Of a stretch of DNA of 34,695 nucleotides, positions 23,172 to 32,537 are shown in pieces. Positions within the stretch are counted from its first letter, which is position 1; every line of letters begins with the position of its first letter. The translations under genes were made by a program, and so were the position numbers. The notes beneath the pieces are model-generated. The model was not told where the DNA came from, did not search any database, and saw nothing but the letters and a program-made list of their open reading frames with translations. Source of the DNA: Chloroflexota bacterium (GTDB taxonomy: Bacteria; Chloroflexota; Chloroflexia; Chloroheliales; Chloroheliaceae); contig JAQBPB010000087.1 in NCBI GenBank assembly GCA_028287745.1, positions 1-34,695 of the forward strand, given 5' to 3'.

Positions 23172-23822
23172 TTAAACGGCCGCTTCGATCGAGTGAGCAG
23201 CTTGCACGATTAAACTGGCGGCCAGTTCCGGCGAGGCCAGCCCGGTATTAACCAGAAGCAGGTAATGGCTGCGGTCGCACCAATCGGCCTTGTAAAGCGT
23301 CTTGATGTAATGAGAGCGGTCATTGTCGTTGTCGTGGACCATTTTCGCCGCCCGGGTATGGTCAACCTGGTCACGCCCCATCAAGGTTTTCACCCGCGTA
23401 TCGGCATCCGCGTAGATAAAGACACTCAGGACGCCTTTTCGCCCTTCCAGGTAGAAGTTCGCCCCGTGACCCGCGATAACGACGTTCCCCTGGGCGCTCA
23501 TAGTTTCGATTACTTGCTGGGTCGCTTCCTGGTACTTATTGTAATTCATCCAGTTCTGGCGGGTGATTTCGGCCGCAACTTCCGCGTTGATAAAGACCGG
23601 ACCGCCCAGCGAGGAATAGCCCAGTGAGGCAATAATCTGGCTGATTAAACTTTCAGCTTTCTCGTCGTGATTGACCGCTTCGTCTTCGGAAACACCTAAA
23701 CGAGCCGCCACACCCTGCACGATTTCCTGGTCAATGTAGGGATAGCCCAGCACATTAGCCACCCGTTGACCAATCTCGCGACCACCGCTTCCAATCTGGT
23801 GAGAAATTGTTATTACTGCCAT
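23172..23822 (-). CDS. Cytidylate kinase-like family protein
   Basis: This 216-residue P-loop-type protein starts MAVITISHQIGSGGREIGQRVANVLG, with a glycine-rich nucleotide loop GSGGREIG (about 11-18). YPYIDQEIVQGVAARLGVSEDEA and VVIAGHGANFYLEGRKGVLSVFIYAD follow, as in cytidylate-kinase-like proteins. These resemble Cmk but usually lack its full CMP-binding insertion and are of unknown function. The ATG at 23822 is preferred over one 63 bases upstream because it starts at the first beta strand and follows AAGGAG. RDxxDHTRAAKMVHDNDNDRSHY suggests a lid with Arg contacts to phosphate. It is a lone - strand gene. Confidence 0.85.
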   Translation of the reverse strand: MAVITISHQIGSGGREIGQRVANVLGYPYIDQEIVQGVAARLGVSEDEAVNHDEKAESLISQIIASLGYSSLGGPVFINAEVAAEITRQNWMNYNKYQEATQQVIETMSAQGNVVIAGHGANFYLEGRKGVLSVFIYADADTRVKTLMGRDQVDHTRAAKMVHDNDNDRSHYIKTLYKADWCDRSHYLLLVNTGLASPELAASLIVQAAHSIEAAV

Positions 23823-24170
23823 TGTAATACCGCTCCTTCTCTTTTTATGAGGTGCATGAGGCCACCTGGCGCTGCTCGACCCCATTACAATAGTTGAAAC
23901 CGGTCGTAAATACCCGACAGCACAAAGCCTGATGCCAGGTTTATAATACCACCTGTGGTTAATGTACGTAATTTTAATCGGCTCCTTTTAAAAATTACTT
24001 TTTCAGCGGTTATTTTTGTCTCTGGTTATCAGGGTAGCCGCTTCGGTTATTATTTAACCAACGACGCGCCAGTACCCAATCATTTCGCACCGCAGCGAGG
24101 GACCGCCGCACCGGGGGCAAATAGAAATTATTTTTAACAATTAAAGGACCGTTCTTACCAACCAAAGACA

Positions 24171-24300
24171 AGTCCAGGTATTTGCCTTTCTGGTAAGGCC
24201 ACCGGTACCCGCAGGCGATGCCCGGATCCCTCGGTCGACCTTTCCTTCTGAATCTGTGTTTTTCTGTGCAGCCTCCTCGGGATGACAGGGTTCGAGTGGA
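24171..24300 (-). repeat. Dispersed-repeat-like segment (TGTCATCC family)
   Basis: Read on the - strand, it begins CTGTCATCCCGAGGAGGC and ends GGGATCCGGGCATCGCCTGC followed by GGGTACCGGTGG. This layout resembles the segment at 29399-29458 (TGTCATCCTGAG ... CCTGTGGGCTACCG). TGTCATCC/GGATGACA-type sequences are common non-coding repeats in many bacterial genomes. Confidence 0.4.
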
Positions 24301-24319
24301 GAGCTGGTTAAGGCTAAAG

Positions 24320-24338
24320 TGTAAACCGGTAGTTTACA
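24320..24338. repeat. Short palindrome TGTAAAC-N5-GTTTACA
   Basis: Perfect 7-bp arms surround CGGTA, 57 bp beyond the stop of the GT39-like gene. There is no T-run, so it may be a regulator site or an mRNA-end structure. No second copy was seen. Confidence 0.4.
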
Positions 24339-24394
24339 AAAGCTGGTGAAAATTTATCCCACCAGTGCAAACCTTTTAGTTATTTGCTTAATTA

Positions 24395-26608
24395 TTAAGG
24401 TGCGCGACAGTCAAACAACTGCTCTTGCAGGGAAGTATGGGCCGGGGAGGCATTGGAGGTGAATGATTGCCAGAGAGCCGGGTCAATTTGCTGGCAATCC
24501 CGGCTGGCCCAGTTGAAAATTGCGCCGGTCCCGGCTTCCGAGCTTACATTACCAAAGCCGTTATTCTGGCTGACCAGGAAGAACCGCAGCCTGCCCTCTT
24601 TGACCATATTCCGGGCCTGTTCAGGGCTAAGGGCCGGGTCAATGCCCATATAGCCGCCGATAGCCAGGACAGGCTGGCCGGTTTCCAGAATAAGCGGCGC
24701 GGCCAGAGTGGTATTTGTGACTGCCGCCAGGAATGCCTGGGCCGGGTTATTGGCCTGCAAGTACTGGATTAACTTCGGGTCAGGCCGGGATACCGGGTTA
24801 GCCGCCGCCGTAGCCGCCGCGCCCCGGCCGGTGGACCAGGCCTGGTTGGCCGCGAAACCCAGCAATCCGCAAACCACCAGCACGACCAGACCGGCCAACC
24901 GGATGTCCCGGCGAATGTTTGGCCGGTCAAACCGGGCCGAAAACTTTAAAAGGGCCAGTAAAGCGACTGCCAGGATAAGGCCCAACGGTAAAATAACAGT
25001 GACCAGCCCGCTCCAGGCCGGTTGGGCGGGATTTTCCCAGATATAGCGGTTGCCGAGCGTCCCAGTAGCGGTTTCCATACCGGGCCGGGCGCTGGGTAGA
25101 GTCGGGTTAAATGGAGTTATGTAAAGTTGATTTATTGACCAGGCGGCCGGAAGTAGCAGCTGTTGTGAAAAGGCCAGGCCAATACCTACCCGGCTACTAC
25201 GGAGTTTCAAGGCGGGTCGAGTGTGCCACAACCGGCCCGCGACCAGGCAAGCCACCCCCACCAGGCTGGCAACAAGAACAAGCGGGCTGAACCGGGCGTT
25301 CCAAACTGGGTATGCCTGTAAAATATAGACCTGGTATGTCGCGTTAACAAGCAGCGCTACCGGAAGAACCCACCCTGACCAATTTCCACTCTCGCGCCGG
25401 TAAGTCTGCCACAGCGCCACCAGGCCCGCCCCGAACAAGGCGGCCAGGGGCGGCGCCAGCATTACCAGGTAATAGCTATGAATGGTGCCTCTGGAAAAGC
25501 TGAAAACCAGGCCGAAGGAGACCAACCAACCGGTCCAGACCAGTAGAGCCGCAAGGGCCGGGGTCTTGATTTTAGCGAGTTTAAACCCTTTGAAGTGCTG
25601 GCGGGCCAGGACCAGCAGCCCGGCCAGGACCAGTGGGGCCAGCCAGTTTACTTCACCGGCGACATAGTCCATAAACAGGCGCAGCGGCCCGGCCTGGCCC
25701 GCCAGCGAAACAATGGAAAAGCTGCCGCCGCTGCCGGGACTACCTTCGCTGCCCTCCACCCGGCCCAACCCGTTATAGCCCAGGATTAAATTTAGGACTG
25801 TATTATTGGTCGAGCCGCCAATAAAGGGCCGCTGTCCGGCGGGAACGTTATCTACAAGCAAGGCCCAGGCAAGGGAAATAATAAACAGCAGCAGGGTCGC
25901 CAGGGCCAGGTGGGTTACCCGCTTAAGCCAGTAAGACGGCCCCATCAGCAGGTAAACCAGGTAAAAAGCGGGCAGCACCACGAAGGCTTGCAGCATTTTC
26001 AGGTTAAAGGCCACTCCCGCCAGGCCCGCAAAGGCCAGAATCCAGGGCAAGCGGCCGCCTTCAACCGCTTTAGTTAAAGCCCAGGCCATGCCCAGCATGA
26101 CCAGGATTAGCAGGCTTTCAGGGTTGTTGTGGCGGCTGATAATTACAAAAATAGGGGTTAGGCCCAGGGACAACCCGGCTAAAAGCCCCGCGGCCGGTCC
26201 AAAAACTCGCCCGACCAGGTGATAGAGCAAGACCACACTCAGCATACCGGCCAGGGCCTGGGGTATTAGCAGGCTCAACCCGCTAAAGCCCAGGAACCAG
26301 GCAAAGACAGCCTGGACCCACAGAAAGACGGGCGGCTTATCAACCGTGATAAACCCGGCCGGGTCGAAAGCGGCCATGAAGAAATTTGACCAGCTTCCAA
26401 GCATACTTTTTACCGCGCTGGCATAGTATTCGTTGCTGTAGCCCAGTTCTTCCAGCCGGAAAAGATAAAGCCACCCGGTCAGGGCGATTAAGCCAAACAG
26501 GCCTACTTGCGGCCAGCTTAACCGCCCGGGTTTCCGGAGCAACCGGAACAACCGGTGCGAGGCGGCTTTAGGGGGGGTTTTACCGGGGACAGTTTTAACT
26601 GAGGCCAA
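24395..26608 (-). CDS. GT39-like (ArnT/YkcB-type) membrane glycosyltransferase
   Basis: This 737-residue polytopic protein of the GT-C class has many hydrophobic segments between residues 36 and about 590. A C-terminal soluble part of about 130 residues includes LIQYLQANNPAQAFLAAVTN and the closing LFDCRAP. The first extracytoplasmic loop carries EELGYSNEYYASAVKSM, placing acidic residues where GT39/GT83 enzymes have their catalytic Asp/Glu, followed by TVDKPPVFLWVQA, typical of the YkcB/ArnT-like group. Such enzymes move a sugar from a polyprenyl-phosphate donor to an envelope acceptor on the outer face. The start is TTG with AAGGA 11 bases upstream. It is divergent from the two-component pair. 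A cluster of six Gly/Ser-rich residues (GGSFS region) lies in a loop near 300. Confidence 0.87.
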   Translation of the reverse strand: MASVKTVPGKTPPKAASHRLFRLLRKPGRLSWPQVGLFGLIALTGWLYLFRLEELGYSNEYYASAVKSMLGSWSNFFMAAFDPAGFITVDKPPVFLWVQAVFAWFLGFSGLSLLIPQALAGMLSVVLLYHLVGRVFGPAAGLLAGLSLGLTPIFVIISRHNNPESLLILVMLGMAWALTKAVEGGRLPWILAFAGLAGVAFNLKMLQAFVVLPAFYLVYLLMGPSYWLKRVTHLALATLLLFIISLAWALLVDNVPAGQRPFIGGSTNNTVLNLILGYNGLGRVEGSEGSPGSGGSFSIVSLAGQAGPLRLFMDYVAGEVNWLAPLVLAGLLVLARQHFKGFKLAKIKTPALAALLVWTGWLVSFGLVFSFSRGTIHSYYLVMLAPPLAALFGAGLVALWQTYRRESGNWSGWVLPVALLVNATYQVYILQAYPVWNARFSPLVLVASLVGVACLVAGRLWHTRPALKLRSSRVGIGLAFSQQLLLPAAWSINQLYITPFNPTLPSARPGMETATGTLGNRYIWENPAQPAWSGLVTVILPLGLILAVALLALLKFSARFDRPNIRRDIRLAGLVVLVVCGLLGFAANQAWSTGRGAAATAAANPVSRPDPKLIQYLQANNPAQAFLAAVTNTTLAAPLILETGQPVLAIGGYMGIDPALSPEQARNMVKEGRLRFFLVSQNNGFGNVSSEAGTGAIFNWASRDCQQIDPALWQSFTSNASPAHTSLQEQLFDCRAP

Positions 26609-27063
26609 CTATGCTGTGGTCCTTATTAGCTTTTTGCGGGTTTTAAAACGTTTTAGCGAGTAATTTTCGCCCGTGCGCCCGGCCCACTGCGGGCCGGGTT
26701 AACCAGGGCTTCCCTTTTGTAACAGAAAGTAATAAATATATCAAGCCATTGTATTAAATCGAAATGACCGCCCCATTTATTGCCATACAGGGGGCTGGAT
26801 TGACTGGATGTAGCGACTGCTTTAGTAAGGCTGGTAATGCTAATTCTAGCCGGGGTTGTTTAATGCTGAATTGGAAAAAGATGTGAAATTTCTAATAATA
26901 AAGGGCTAAAAACCGCCCTATTCTAATTTGTTTCCAATGTTTATAGATTAAAATTGTTATAATCAAACTTGAAGTGGTCAGGGTTTTGGCCCGGTCAGGA
27001 CGCGATATTATCCGGCTGGTTTAGTTTGATAGGCCAGTGGCCCGTCTCGAATAGGAGTTGAGA
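26609..27063. other. Divergent intergenic region, GT39-like gene / two-component system
   Basis: This 455-bp region contains no gene that I can support. A GC hairpin CCCGGCCC-ACTGC-GGGCCGGG (26678-26698) lies in the leader of the - strand gene. A TATAAT at 26958-26963 is a possible -10 for the response-regulator gene, but no good -35 was seen. Several AT-rich stretches carry no further signal. Confidence 0.5.
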
Positions 27064-27738
27064 ATGCACATTTTGATCGTGGAAGATGAGAAACAACTGG
27101 CTAAACTTTTGCGGCGGGTCTTGACCGAGGAACGCCATGTTGTAGACGTGGCCCACGAAGGATATGAAGGGCTTAATTTAGCCCTGAGCGACAGTTACGA
27201 CCTGGTCATCCTGGACCGGATGCTGCCTGAAATGGAAGGGTTGGAAATCTGCCGCCAGATGCGGCAGTCTAAAGTTAAAGCGGTGGTCCTGATGTTGACG
27301 GCCCGGGGCAGCGTCGAGGACCGGGTTTCCGGCCTGAACTCCGGCGCGGACGACTACCTGACAAAACCATTTGCCATGACCGAGTTCCTGGCCCGGGTCA
27401 ACGCCTTACTGCGGCGGCGAGACCGCGACTCGGAAGCTTCAAATATACTTCAGGTGGGTGACCTGTCGCTGGACCTGGTCCGGCACGAAGTCCAGCGGGA
27501 GGGGCGGGTAATCGAATTGACCGCCAAAGAGTTCGCCCTGCTGGAATTTTTGATGCGGCATCCCGGCCAGGCCCTGACCCGCAGCCAGATTACCGACCAG
27601 GTCTGGCGTTACGACCTGGACGCGATATCAAACGTGGTAGATATTTACATTCACTACCTGCGCGAGAAAATTGACAACGGCTTTCCGCGCCCTTTAGTCA
27701 AGACCGTACGGGGTATAGGTTATAAATTAGAAGCGTGA
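27064..27738 (+). CDS. OmpR/PhoB-family response regulator
   Basis: This 224-residue protein has an N-terminal receiver domain (about 1-118). The acidic pocket is VEDE, the phosphoacceptor is Asp51 in LVILDRMLPEMEG, Thr/Ala lie in VLMLTARG, and Lys is in DDYLTKPFAMTEF. A C-terminal winged-helix DNA-binding domain (about 128-224) includes LTAKEFALLEFLMRHPG and the recognition helix region LTRSQITDQVWRYDLDAISNVVDIYIHYLREK. ATG 27064 is preferred over an upstream TTG because AGGAG lies 6 bases before it. It is followed 45 bp later by its sensor kinase, forming one operon. Its targets are not visible, though the divergent GT39-like gene is a candidate. Confidence 0.95.
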   Translation: MHILIVEDEKQLAKLLRRVLTEERHVVDVAHEGYEGLNLALSDSYDLVILDRMLPEMEGLEICRQMRQSKVKAVVLMLTARGSVEDRVSGLNSGADDYLTKPFAMTEFLARVNALLRRRDRDSEASNILQVGDLSLDLVRHEVQREGRVIELTAKEFALLEFLMRHPGQALTRSQITDQVWRYDLDAISNVVDIYIHYLREKIDNGFPRPLVKTVRGIGYKLEA

Positions 27739-27783
27739 GCAAAGTGTTTGAGGCAAAATCAGGGTTATCCAGGGGAATAAGCT

Positions 27784-29271
27784 ATGTTCAGATTAAATAG
27801 CTTGCCGGGCTTCCTTAAATTTTCAAAGAGCCGGAATGACCGCAAGCCGGGCCAGTCCGAGGAAGGTCTTTTTTCACGGGTGCGCTGGCACCTGACGCTC
27901 TGGTATGGGGCGGTACTGGCCCTGGCGCTGACCCTGCTTGGCTTTGGGTTATATTTTGGGGTGGGAAGCAGCCTGTACGCGCCGGTCCGGACGGATCTGG
28001 AAGGGCAGGCCAGGTTCTTGTCGCAGCAGTGGCAAAGGGAGGGGCTGGTACGCTGTGCTTTTAACAATAACCGCCAGCCGGGGGCGGGTTTTCCCAACTC
28101 AGCCCAGAATCCCGACGGTGAGTCCAGACCGGGCGGCGGCCCCGGTGGCGGGGTGCGCCGCCCGGTCCTGGTATACACGGCCTGTTACGACCAGAACGGC
28201 GCCTTACTGGCGGCCAGCGACGGGGTTACCGATGAAGCGGCGGTCCTACCGGCCACCTTTCTGGAAGTGGGCCTGGCGAAAACGGCCCTTAACGCAGACG
28301 GCGGCAAGAGTGAAGATGTCATAAGCGGTGGGGCCCAGGCCGGGCCAATCTTCCGCTATGCCGTTGTGGTTACGCTGAACAGCGGCCAGAAAGTGGTCCT
28401 GCAACTGGGCCGGTCGGTCGCCGACTCGCAGTCGGCCCTGGACTCATTGCGCAATATGTTGATTCTGCTGGGTATTGCCACCCTGGCGGTGGCTTCGGTT
28501 GGCGGCTTCTTTCTAGCGCAGCGCGCCTTGATTCCGACTCGCCAGGCCTTTGCTCGCCAGCAAACTTTTATCGCGGATGCGTCCCATGAACTGCGCACGC
28601 CCCTGACGATTCTGAGGACCGACGCGGAAGTCCTTTTAAGAGGCCGGGAACGCCTGGACCCGGATGACGCCGAACTGCTGGAAGATATTGTGATTGAAAC
28701 AGACCGCTTGACCATCCTGGCGACAAACCTTTTGGAACTGGCCCGTCTGGATGCCAATCAGCTTTATATCGAGCAGGAAGTCTTTGACCTGGCCGGTATC
28801 ACCCGGGACGTGATGCAGCGCTTAAAGACCCTGGCCAATACCAGGGGAGTCCGGCTGGAAATCGAGGGCAGTGAAAAAGTGCTGGTGCTGGTAGATAGCC
28901 AGCTAATCGAGCAGGTGATTTTAATCCTGCTGGATAATGCCGTTAAATACACGCCGCGAGGCGGCCTGGTTACCACATCCATCGGGGTCGCGGACGAACA
29001 GCCCTTTTTACAGGTCCGGGACAGCGGCATCGGTATCGCTCCCGAACATTTACCCAACCTGGGCAAGCGCTTTTACCGGGTGGACAAAGCCCGGGCCAGG
29101 GAAACCGGCGGCAGCGGCCTGGGCTTATCGCTGGCCTTTAGCATTGTCAAGGCCCACGGTGGGACGCTAGAGTTGAGCAGCCAGCCGGAACAGGGCACAA
29201 CCGCGACCCTGCGGCTACCGGCCTTCCGGCTGATTCACCAGGCCGGGGAACCGGTTAAGACATTGAATTAA
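27784..29271 (+). CDS. Sensor histidine kinase, partner of the OmpR-type regulator
   Basis: This 495-residue membrane kinase has membrane helices at about 38-60 and 226-248. They flank an extracytoplasmic sensor region of about 165 residues that contains a Gly/Pro-rich loop (PGGGPGGGVRRP). The H-box is FIADASHELRTPLTIL with His268. The ATP-binding domain has an N-box LILLDNAVKYTP, then RDSGIGIAPEHLPNLGKRFYR and GGSGLGLSLAFSIVKAHGG. No clear HAMP domain separates the second helix from the H-box. The helices and sensor suggest detection of an envelope or external signal. It ends at a strong terminator. Confidence 0.95.
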   Translation: MFRLNSLPGFLKFSKSRNDRKPGQSEEGLFSRVRWHLTLWYGAVLALALTLLGFGLYFGVGSSLYAPVRTDLEGQARFLSQQWQREGLVRCAFNNNRQPGAGFPNSAQNPDGESRPGGGPGGGVRRPVLVYTACYDQNGALLAASDGVTDEAAVLPATFLEVGLAKTALNADGGKSEDVISGGAQAGPIFRYAVVVTLNSGQKVVLQLGRSVADSQSALDSLRNMLILLGIATLAVASVGGFFLAQRALIPTRQAFARQQTFIADASHELRTPLTILRTDAEVLLRGRERLDPDDAELLEDIVIETDRLTILATNLLELARLDANQLYIEQEVFDLAGITRDVMQRLKTLANTRGVRLEIEGSEKVLVLVDSQLIEQVILILLDNAVKYTPRGGLVTTSIGVADEQPFLQVRDSGIGIAPEHLPNLGKRFYRVDKARARETGGSGLGLSLAFSIVKAHGGTLELSSQPEQGTTATLRLPAFRLIHQAGEPVKTLN

Positions 29272-29283
29272 TTTCTGGAGAAT

Positions 29284-29324
29284 AAAAAGGCCGCCGGGGA
29301 ATTATTCCTCCGGCGGCCTTTTTT
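29284..29324. terminator. Intrinsic terminator after the sensor kinase gene
   Basis: AAAAAGGCCGCCGG (29284-29297) pairs with CCGGCGGCCTTTTT (29310-29323), and the inner GGGA/TCC bases extend the stem. T-runs lie at both ends, so it can act in both directions. It sits 13 bp past the kinase stop. Confidence 0.92.
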
Positions 29325-29398
29325 ATGCGGGATAAGTTTACCCGGTAAAGCAAAACCTGCCACTTAAGCTGTTGCCGGGATAGGCAACCCTCAAGCCA

Positions 29399-29575
29399 TG
29401 TCATCCTGAGCCGCAACGAAGGTACCCAGGGGATACCAGCGGCCCTGTGGGCTACCGTTAAGGCGGAAATTTGGCGGAATCCCACCTTGTCTAAAACCAA
29501 ATTCTGTTTGGGTGCTATACACCAACGGCCCCCAGGGGTACCAGGAATCCTCGACTACGTTCGGAATGCCAGGCT
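29399..29575. repeat. Paired inverted copies of a TGTCATCC-family repeat
   Basis: The left copy (29399-29458, +) runs TGTCATCCTGAGCCGCAACG to CCTGTGGGCTACCGTT. The right part (29524-29572) is a shorter, divergent copy on the - strand, with GTCGAGGATTCCTGGTACCC and CTGGGGGCCGTTGG. Together they enclose about 65 bp of other sequence and look like a small palindromic repetitive element. The segment at 24171-24300 is related. Confidence 0.4.
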
Positions 29576-29656
29576 TGAATGTTGCCTTTCCTGGAAGACG
29601 GATAAAGTGGTAAATCTCGCTTAACGGGTAACTAACTTTAAGTGGTATTCCCGGTG

Positions 29657-30640
29657 CTAGTAAGGCGCTTCGTAAAGGGACAGCTTATCAGGGCGGTGCC
29701 AGGCCCGGACTTCCCGGACCGTACCCGAATTGCTGCGCATCACCAGCGAATGGGTTTCTATTTCGTCGGCCAGGTATTTCACGCCATCGACCAGTTCGCC
29801 ATTAGTGATACCGGTAATCGAGACCGAAATACTGTTGCCCCTGACCAGGTCATCAGTCGTGAACATTTTGTCCAGGTCATTATTACCCATCGAAAGGGCT
29901 TTGAGCCGTTCATTTTCATCGCGCGGGACCTGGCGGCATTGAATCGCCCCGCCCATGCACTTCAGGGCGCAGGCTGACACGACCGCTTCGGGGGCGCCGC
30001 CGATGCCCATCAACACGTCAACACCGGTACGAGGCCGGGCGGCCATGATCGACCCGGCAATGTCGCCGTCCAGCAAGAGTTTGATACGAGCGCCCGCCTC
30101 GCGTACTTCATAGATCAACTTTTCGTGGCGGGGCCGGTCCAGGATGGCGACCGTAAGTTCTTTGATGTCGCGCCCTTTAGCCCAGGCAATACTCTGCAGG
30201 TTCCACAGGACGGATTGATCAATATCAATTACGTCTTTCGCGTCCGGCCCAACGGCGATTTTATTCATATAGAAGATTCCGGGGGCACTGTACAGCGAGC
30301 CGCGTTCGGCCATCGCCACGACGGCCAGGGCATTTGGTAGGCCCTGTGAAAGCAACCGGGTACCGTCAATCGGGTCAACGGCGATATCAACTTCGGGCGG
30401 CTGGCCGTTACCGATTTTCTCACCGATGTAGAGCATTGGGGCCTGGTCCTTTTCACCTTCCCCGATGATAACCGTACCGTTCATCGCCACATTAGCGAGA
30501 GCGGCGCGCATCGCATAGACCGCCGCGCCATCGGCTTTATTCTTGTCGCCCCGCCCGACCAGGCTGGCGGCGGCCATTGCCGCCACCTCAGTTACCCGCA
30601 ACAATTCCAGGGAAAGGTTCCGGTCAATTTTCTCAGTCAC
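29657..30640 (-). CDS. glpX: Fructose-1,6-bisphosphatase, class II (GlpX type)
   Basis: This 327-residue enzyme has the class II FBPase length. Metal-binding motifs in order are GRGDKNKADGAA (about 29-40), IIGEGEKDQAP (58-68) and VDPIDGTRLL (88-97). GIGGAPEAVVSACALKCMGG lies near 215-235. It hydrolyses fructose-1,6-bisphosphate to fructose-6-phosphate in the cytoplasm, and some homologues also accept sedoheptulose-1,7-bisphosphate. The start is GTG, with AAGGAGG 8 bases upstream. It is the last gene of the ptsI-fruK-fruA-glpX transcription unit. Its place there suggests that it turns the fructose-1,6-bisphosphate made by FruK into fructose-6-phosphate for biosynthesis or pentose phosphate entry. 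Confidence 0.95.
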   Translation of the reverse strand: MTEKIDRNLSLELLRVTEVAAMAAASLVGRGDKNKADGAAVYAMRAALANVAMNGTVIIGEGEKDQAPMLYIGEKIGNGQPPEVDIAVDPIDGTRLLSQGLPNALAVVAMAERGSLYSAPGIFYMNKIAVGPDAKDVIDIDQSVLWNLQSIAWAKGRDIKELTVAILDRPRHEKLIYEVREAGARIKLLLDGDIAGSIMAARPRTGVDVLMGIGGAPEAVVSACALKCMGGAIQCRQVPRDENERLKALSMGNNDLDKMFTTDDLVRGNSISVSITGITNGELVDGVKYLADEIETHSLVMRSNSGTVREVRAWHRPDKLSLYEAPY

Positions 30641-30707
30641 CTAAAGTACCTCCTTGTCTTTTCAGAATTGAGTGTTCCACCGGCGACTTTCCGGCTGTTG
30701 CCCGGTT

Positions 30708-32537
30708 TTAGCCTTTGGTGGCCGGGACTTGAGAATTTGCCAGGTTTGCTTTTTCCGCCCGCCGGGGTGTTTCGTCCAGCGGCTTTTTCAGGATGAACAG
30801 GGTGGCTGCCGTGACCAGGGTCCCGGCAACAATCGCTCCCAGGTACAGCAAGAGATTGGTGATGGCATTCGGGATAAACAGGACGAACAGCCCGCCGTGA
30901 GAAACCATTAACTGGCTGCCAACCGCCATCGAAATAGCCCCGGCTACCGCCGAACCAAGAACCGTGGCCGGTATGACCCGGAACAAATCTTTGGAAGCGT
31001 AAGGAATGGCCCCTTCGGTGATGAAGGCCAGACCCAGGACGAAAGCCGAACTGGCCGCCTGCTGGTCCTGCTTGTCAAACTTATTCTTGAAAAGGGTCGC
31101 AGCCAGGGCCAGGCCCAGCGGCGGTGTCATACCGGCGGCCATAATCGCCGCCATCGGGGTATACAGGTTAGAGGCCAGCAAGCCAACCCCAAAGGTATAG
31201 GCGGCTTTGTTGATCGGTCCGCCCATATCGAAGGCCATCATGGCTCCCAGCACTACTCCCAGGATAATCGCGTTACTGGTCTGCATGGACCGTAAGAAAT
31301 CGGTCATGATATTCAAGAGGTAGGCGACCGGCTGTCCGATGACATAGAACATCAATAACCCGCTGATAGCTGAAGCCACAAAAGGTAAAATCAGGACCGG
31401 CTTCAGGCTGTCCAACTGGCCCAGCCTTATTTTTTTATTCAAATAGTAGGTCAGGTAACCGGCCAGGAACCCCGCCGCGATACCGCCGATAAAACCGGCC
31501 CCTACCGCCTTGGCGACCATACCGGCAATGAAACCGGGGGCGATGCCAGGCCGGTCGGCTATCGAGAAGGCAATGAAAGCGGCTAGCACACCAATATAGA
31601 TATTAAAGGCCGCCGCGCCGATAGATTGAATCGCGGCGGCGAGAGTATCTTTTTGTTCCCCGGCGTTAATGCCCCCGATAGCGAAGGAGATAGCCGTCAG
31701 CAAGCCGCCCGCCACCACAAAGGGCAGCATATAAGAAACGCCGGTCATCAAATGTTTGTAAGGGCCAACCCGCTGGCTGGACCGGTCGCTCTTGAGCTGT
31801 TCGACCTGTTTGGACAGGTCGGCGCTCCCGGCAGCCGGGGCGGGCAGGTTCAGGGCTTTGTCAATAACCGCTTTGCCGTTGTTTATCGCGTCATTGGTTG
31901 AGGTCGAATAGAGCCGCTTGCCGCCAAACCGCGACAGGTCTACTTTAGTATCCGCCGCGATAATTACGGCGTCGGCTTTTTCTATATCGGCGTCCGTCAG
32001 GATATTCTGGGCACCGACCGACCCCTGGGTTTCGACCTTCATTGTATGGCCCAGGGCTTTCGCGGCGTTTTCAATCGCCTTGGCCGCCATAAAAGTGTGG
32101 GCAATGCCGGTCGGGCAGGAAGTAATCCCGACAAGGTATTTGTTATTATTCACCGGAGTTTCGGGCGTGGCCGGTGCCGGTGCCGGTGCCGTGGGAGGCG
32201 CAGCAACCGGGGCCGGAGTGGTCCGGGCCGGTTGGACCAGGCGCAAAGCCCGGCCAATTACCTGGGAAGTGTTGCGGATGGCTTCACTGGTGGAGGTTTC
32301 ATATACCACTTTGTCTTCAAACCGCTCCGAGTCAATTTTAATATCGGCCGCAATAATAACGACATCGGCCTCGGCAATTTCCTGCTCCGTCAGGTGATTG
32401 CGGGTGCCTTCGGCGCCCTGGGTTTCGACCTTGATCTGGTAGCCCTCGACGGCGGCGGTCTTCTTCAAGGCTTCGGCGGCCATCAAGGTATGCGCTATCC
32501 CGGTGGGACAGGAAGTTACCGCCACAATTTTCTGCAT
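30708..32537 (-). CDS. fruA: PTS fructose transporter subunit IIBBC
   Basis: This 609-residue protein has two EIIB-fructose domains, each with an intact SCPTGIAHT phospho-cysteine motif (Cys10 and Cys141). A Pro/Ala linker (about 103-130) separates them. A polytopic EIIC domain follows from about residue 240 (YKHLMTGVSYMLPFVVAGGLL, IADRPGIAPGFIAGMVAK, FDMGGPINKAAY). There is no EIIA domain, which must come from another gene, perhaps upstream of the window edge. It imports fructose and phosphorylates it to fructose-1-phosphate. The ATG at 32537 follows GGAGG and is preferred over an in-frame TTG 12 bases earlier. It lies between fruK and glpX in the operon. A ccggtg hexanucleotide repeat encodes part of the linker. 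Confidence 0.95.
   Translation of the reverse strand: MQKIVAVTSCPTGIAHTLMAAEALKKTAAVEGYQIKVETQGAEGTRNHLTEQEIAEADVVIIAADIKIDSERFEDKVVYETSTSEAIRNTSQVIGRALRLVQPARTTPAPVAAPPTAPAPAPATPETPVNNNKYLVGITSCPTGIAHTFMAAKAIENAAKALGHTMKVETQGSVGAQNILTDADIEKADAVIIAADTKVDLSRFGGKRLYSTSTNDAINNGKAVIDKALNLPAPAAGSADLSKQVEQLKSDRSSQRVGPYKHLMTGVSYMLPFVVAGGLLTAISFAIGGINAGEQKDTLAAAIQSIGAAAFNIYIGVLAAFIAFSIADRPGIAPGFIAGMVAKAVGAGFIGGIAAGFLAGYLTYYLNKKIRLGQLDSLKPVLILPFVASAISGLLMFYVIGQPVAYLLNIMTDFLRSMQTSNAIILGVVLGAMMAFDMGGPINKAAYTFGVGLLASNLYTPMAAIMAAGMTPPLGLALAATLFKNKFDKQDQQAASSAFVLGLAFITEGAIPYASKDLFRVIPATVLGSAVAGAISMAVGSQLMVSHGGLFVLFIPNAITNLLLYLGAIVAGTLVTAATLFILKKPLDETPRRAEKANLANSQVPATKG

Larger units (their letters stand above)
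23823..24394. other. Intergenic region with repeat-like segment
   Basis: In this 572-bp gap no convincing gene was found. A 60-codon frame at 23955 lacks a ribosome binding site. The middle and right hold a segment with a TCATCC-type repeat (24171-24300) and a palindrome (24320-24338). The rest shows nothing recognisable. Confidence 0.5.
29272..29656. other. Intergenic region between convergent genes, with inverted repeat copies
   Basis: This 385-bp gap has the terminator at its left and repeat-like sequence in the middle (29399-29575). It contains no convincing gene. The right part before the glpX stop shows nothing recognisable. Confidence 0.55.

Noticed and set aside
23955..24137. 60-codon frame with a hydrophobic stretch
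   Set aside because: GTG start with no ribosome binding site, no recognisable family and atypical composition in an intergenic region. Chance is more likely.
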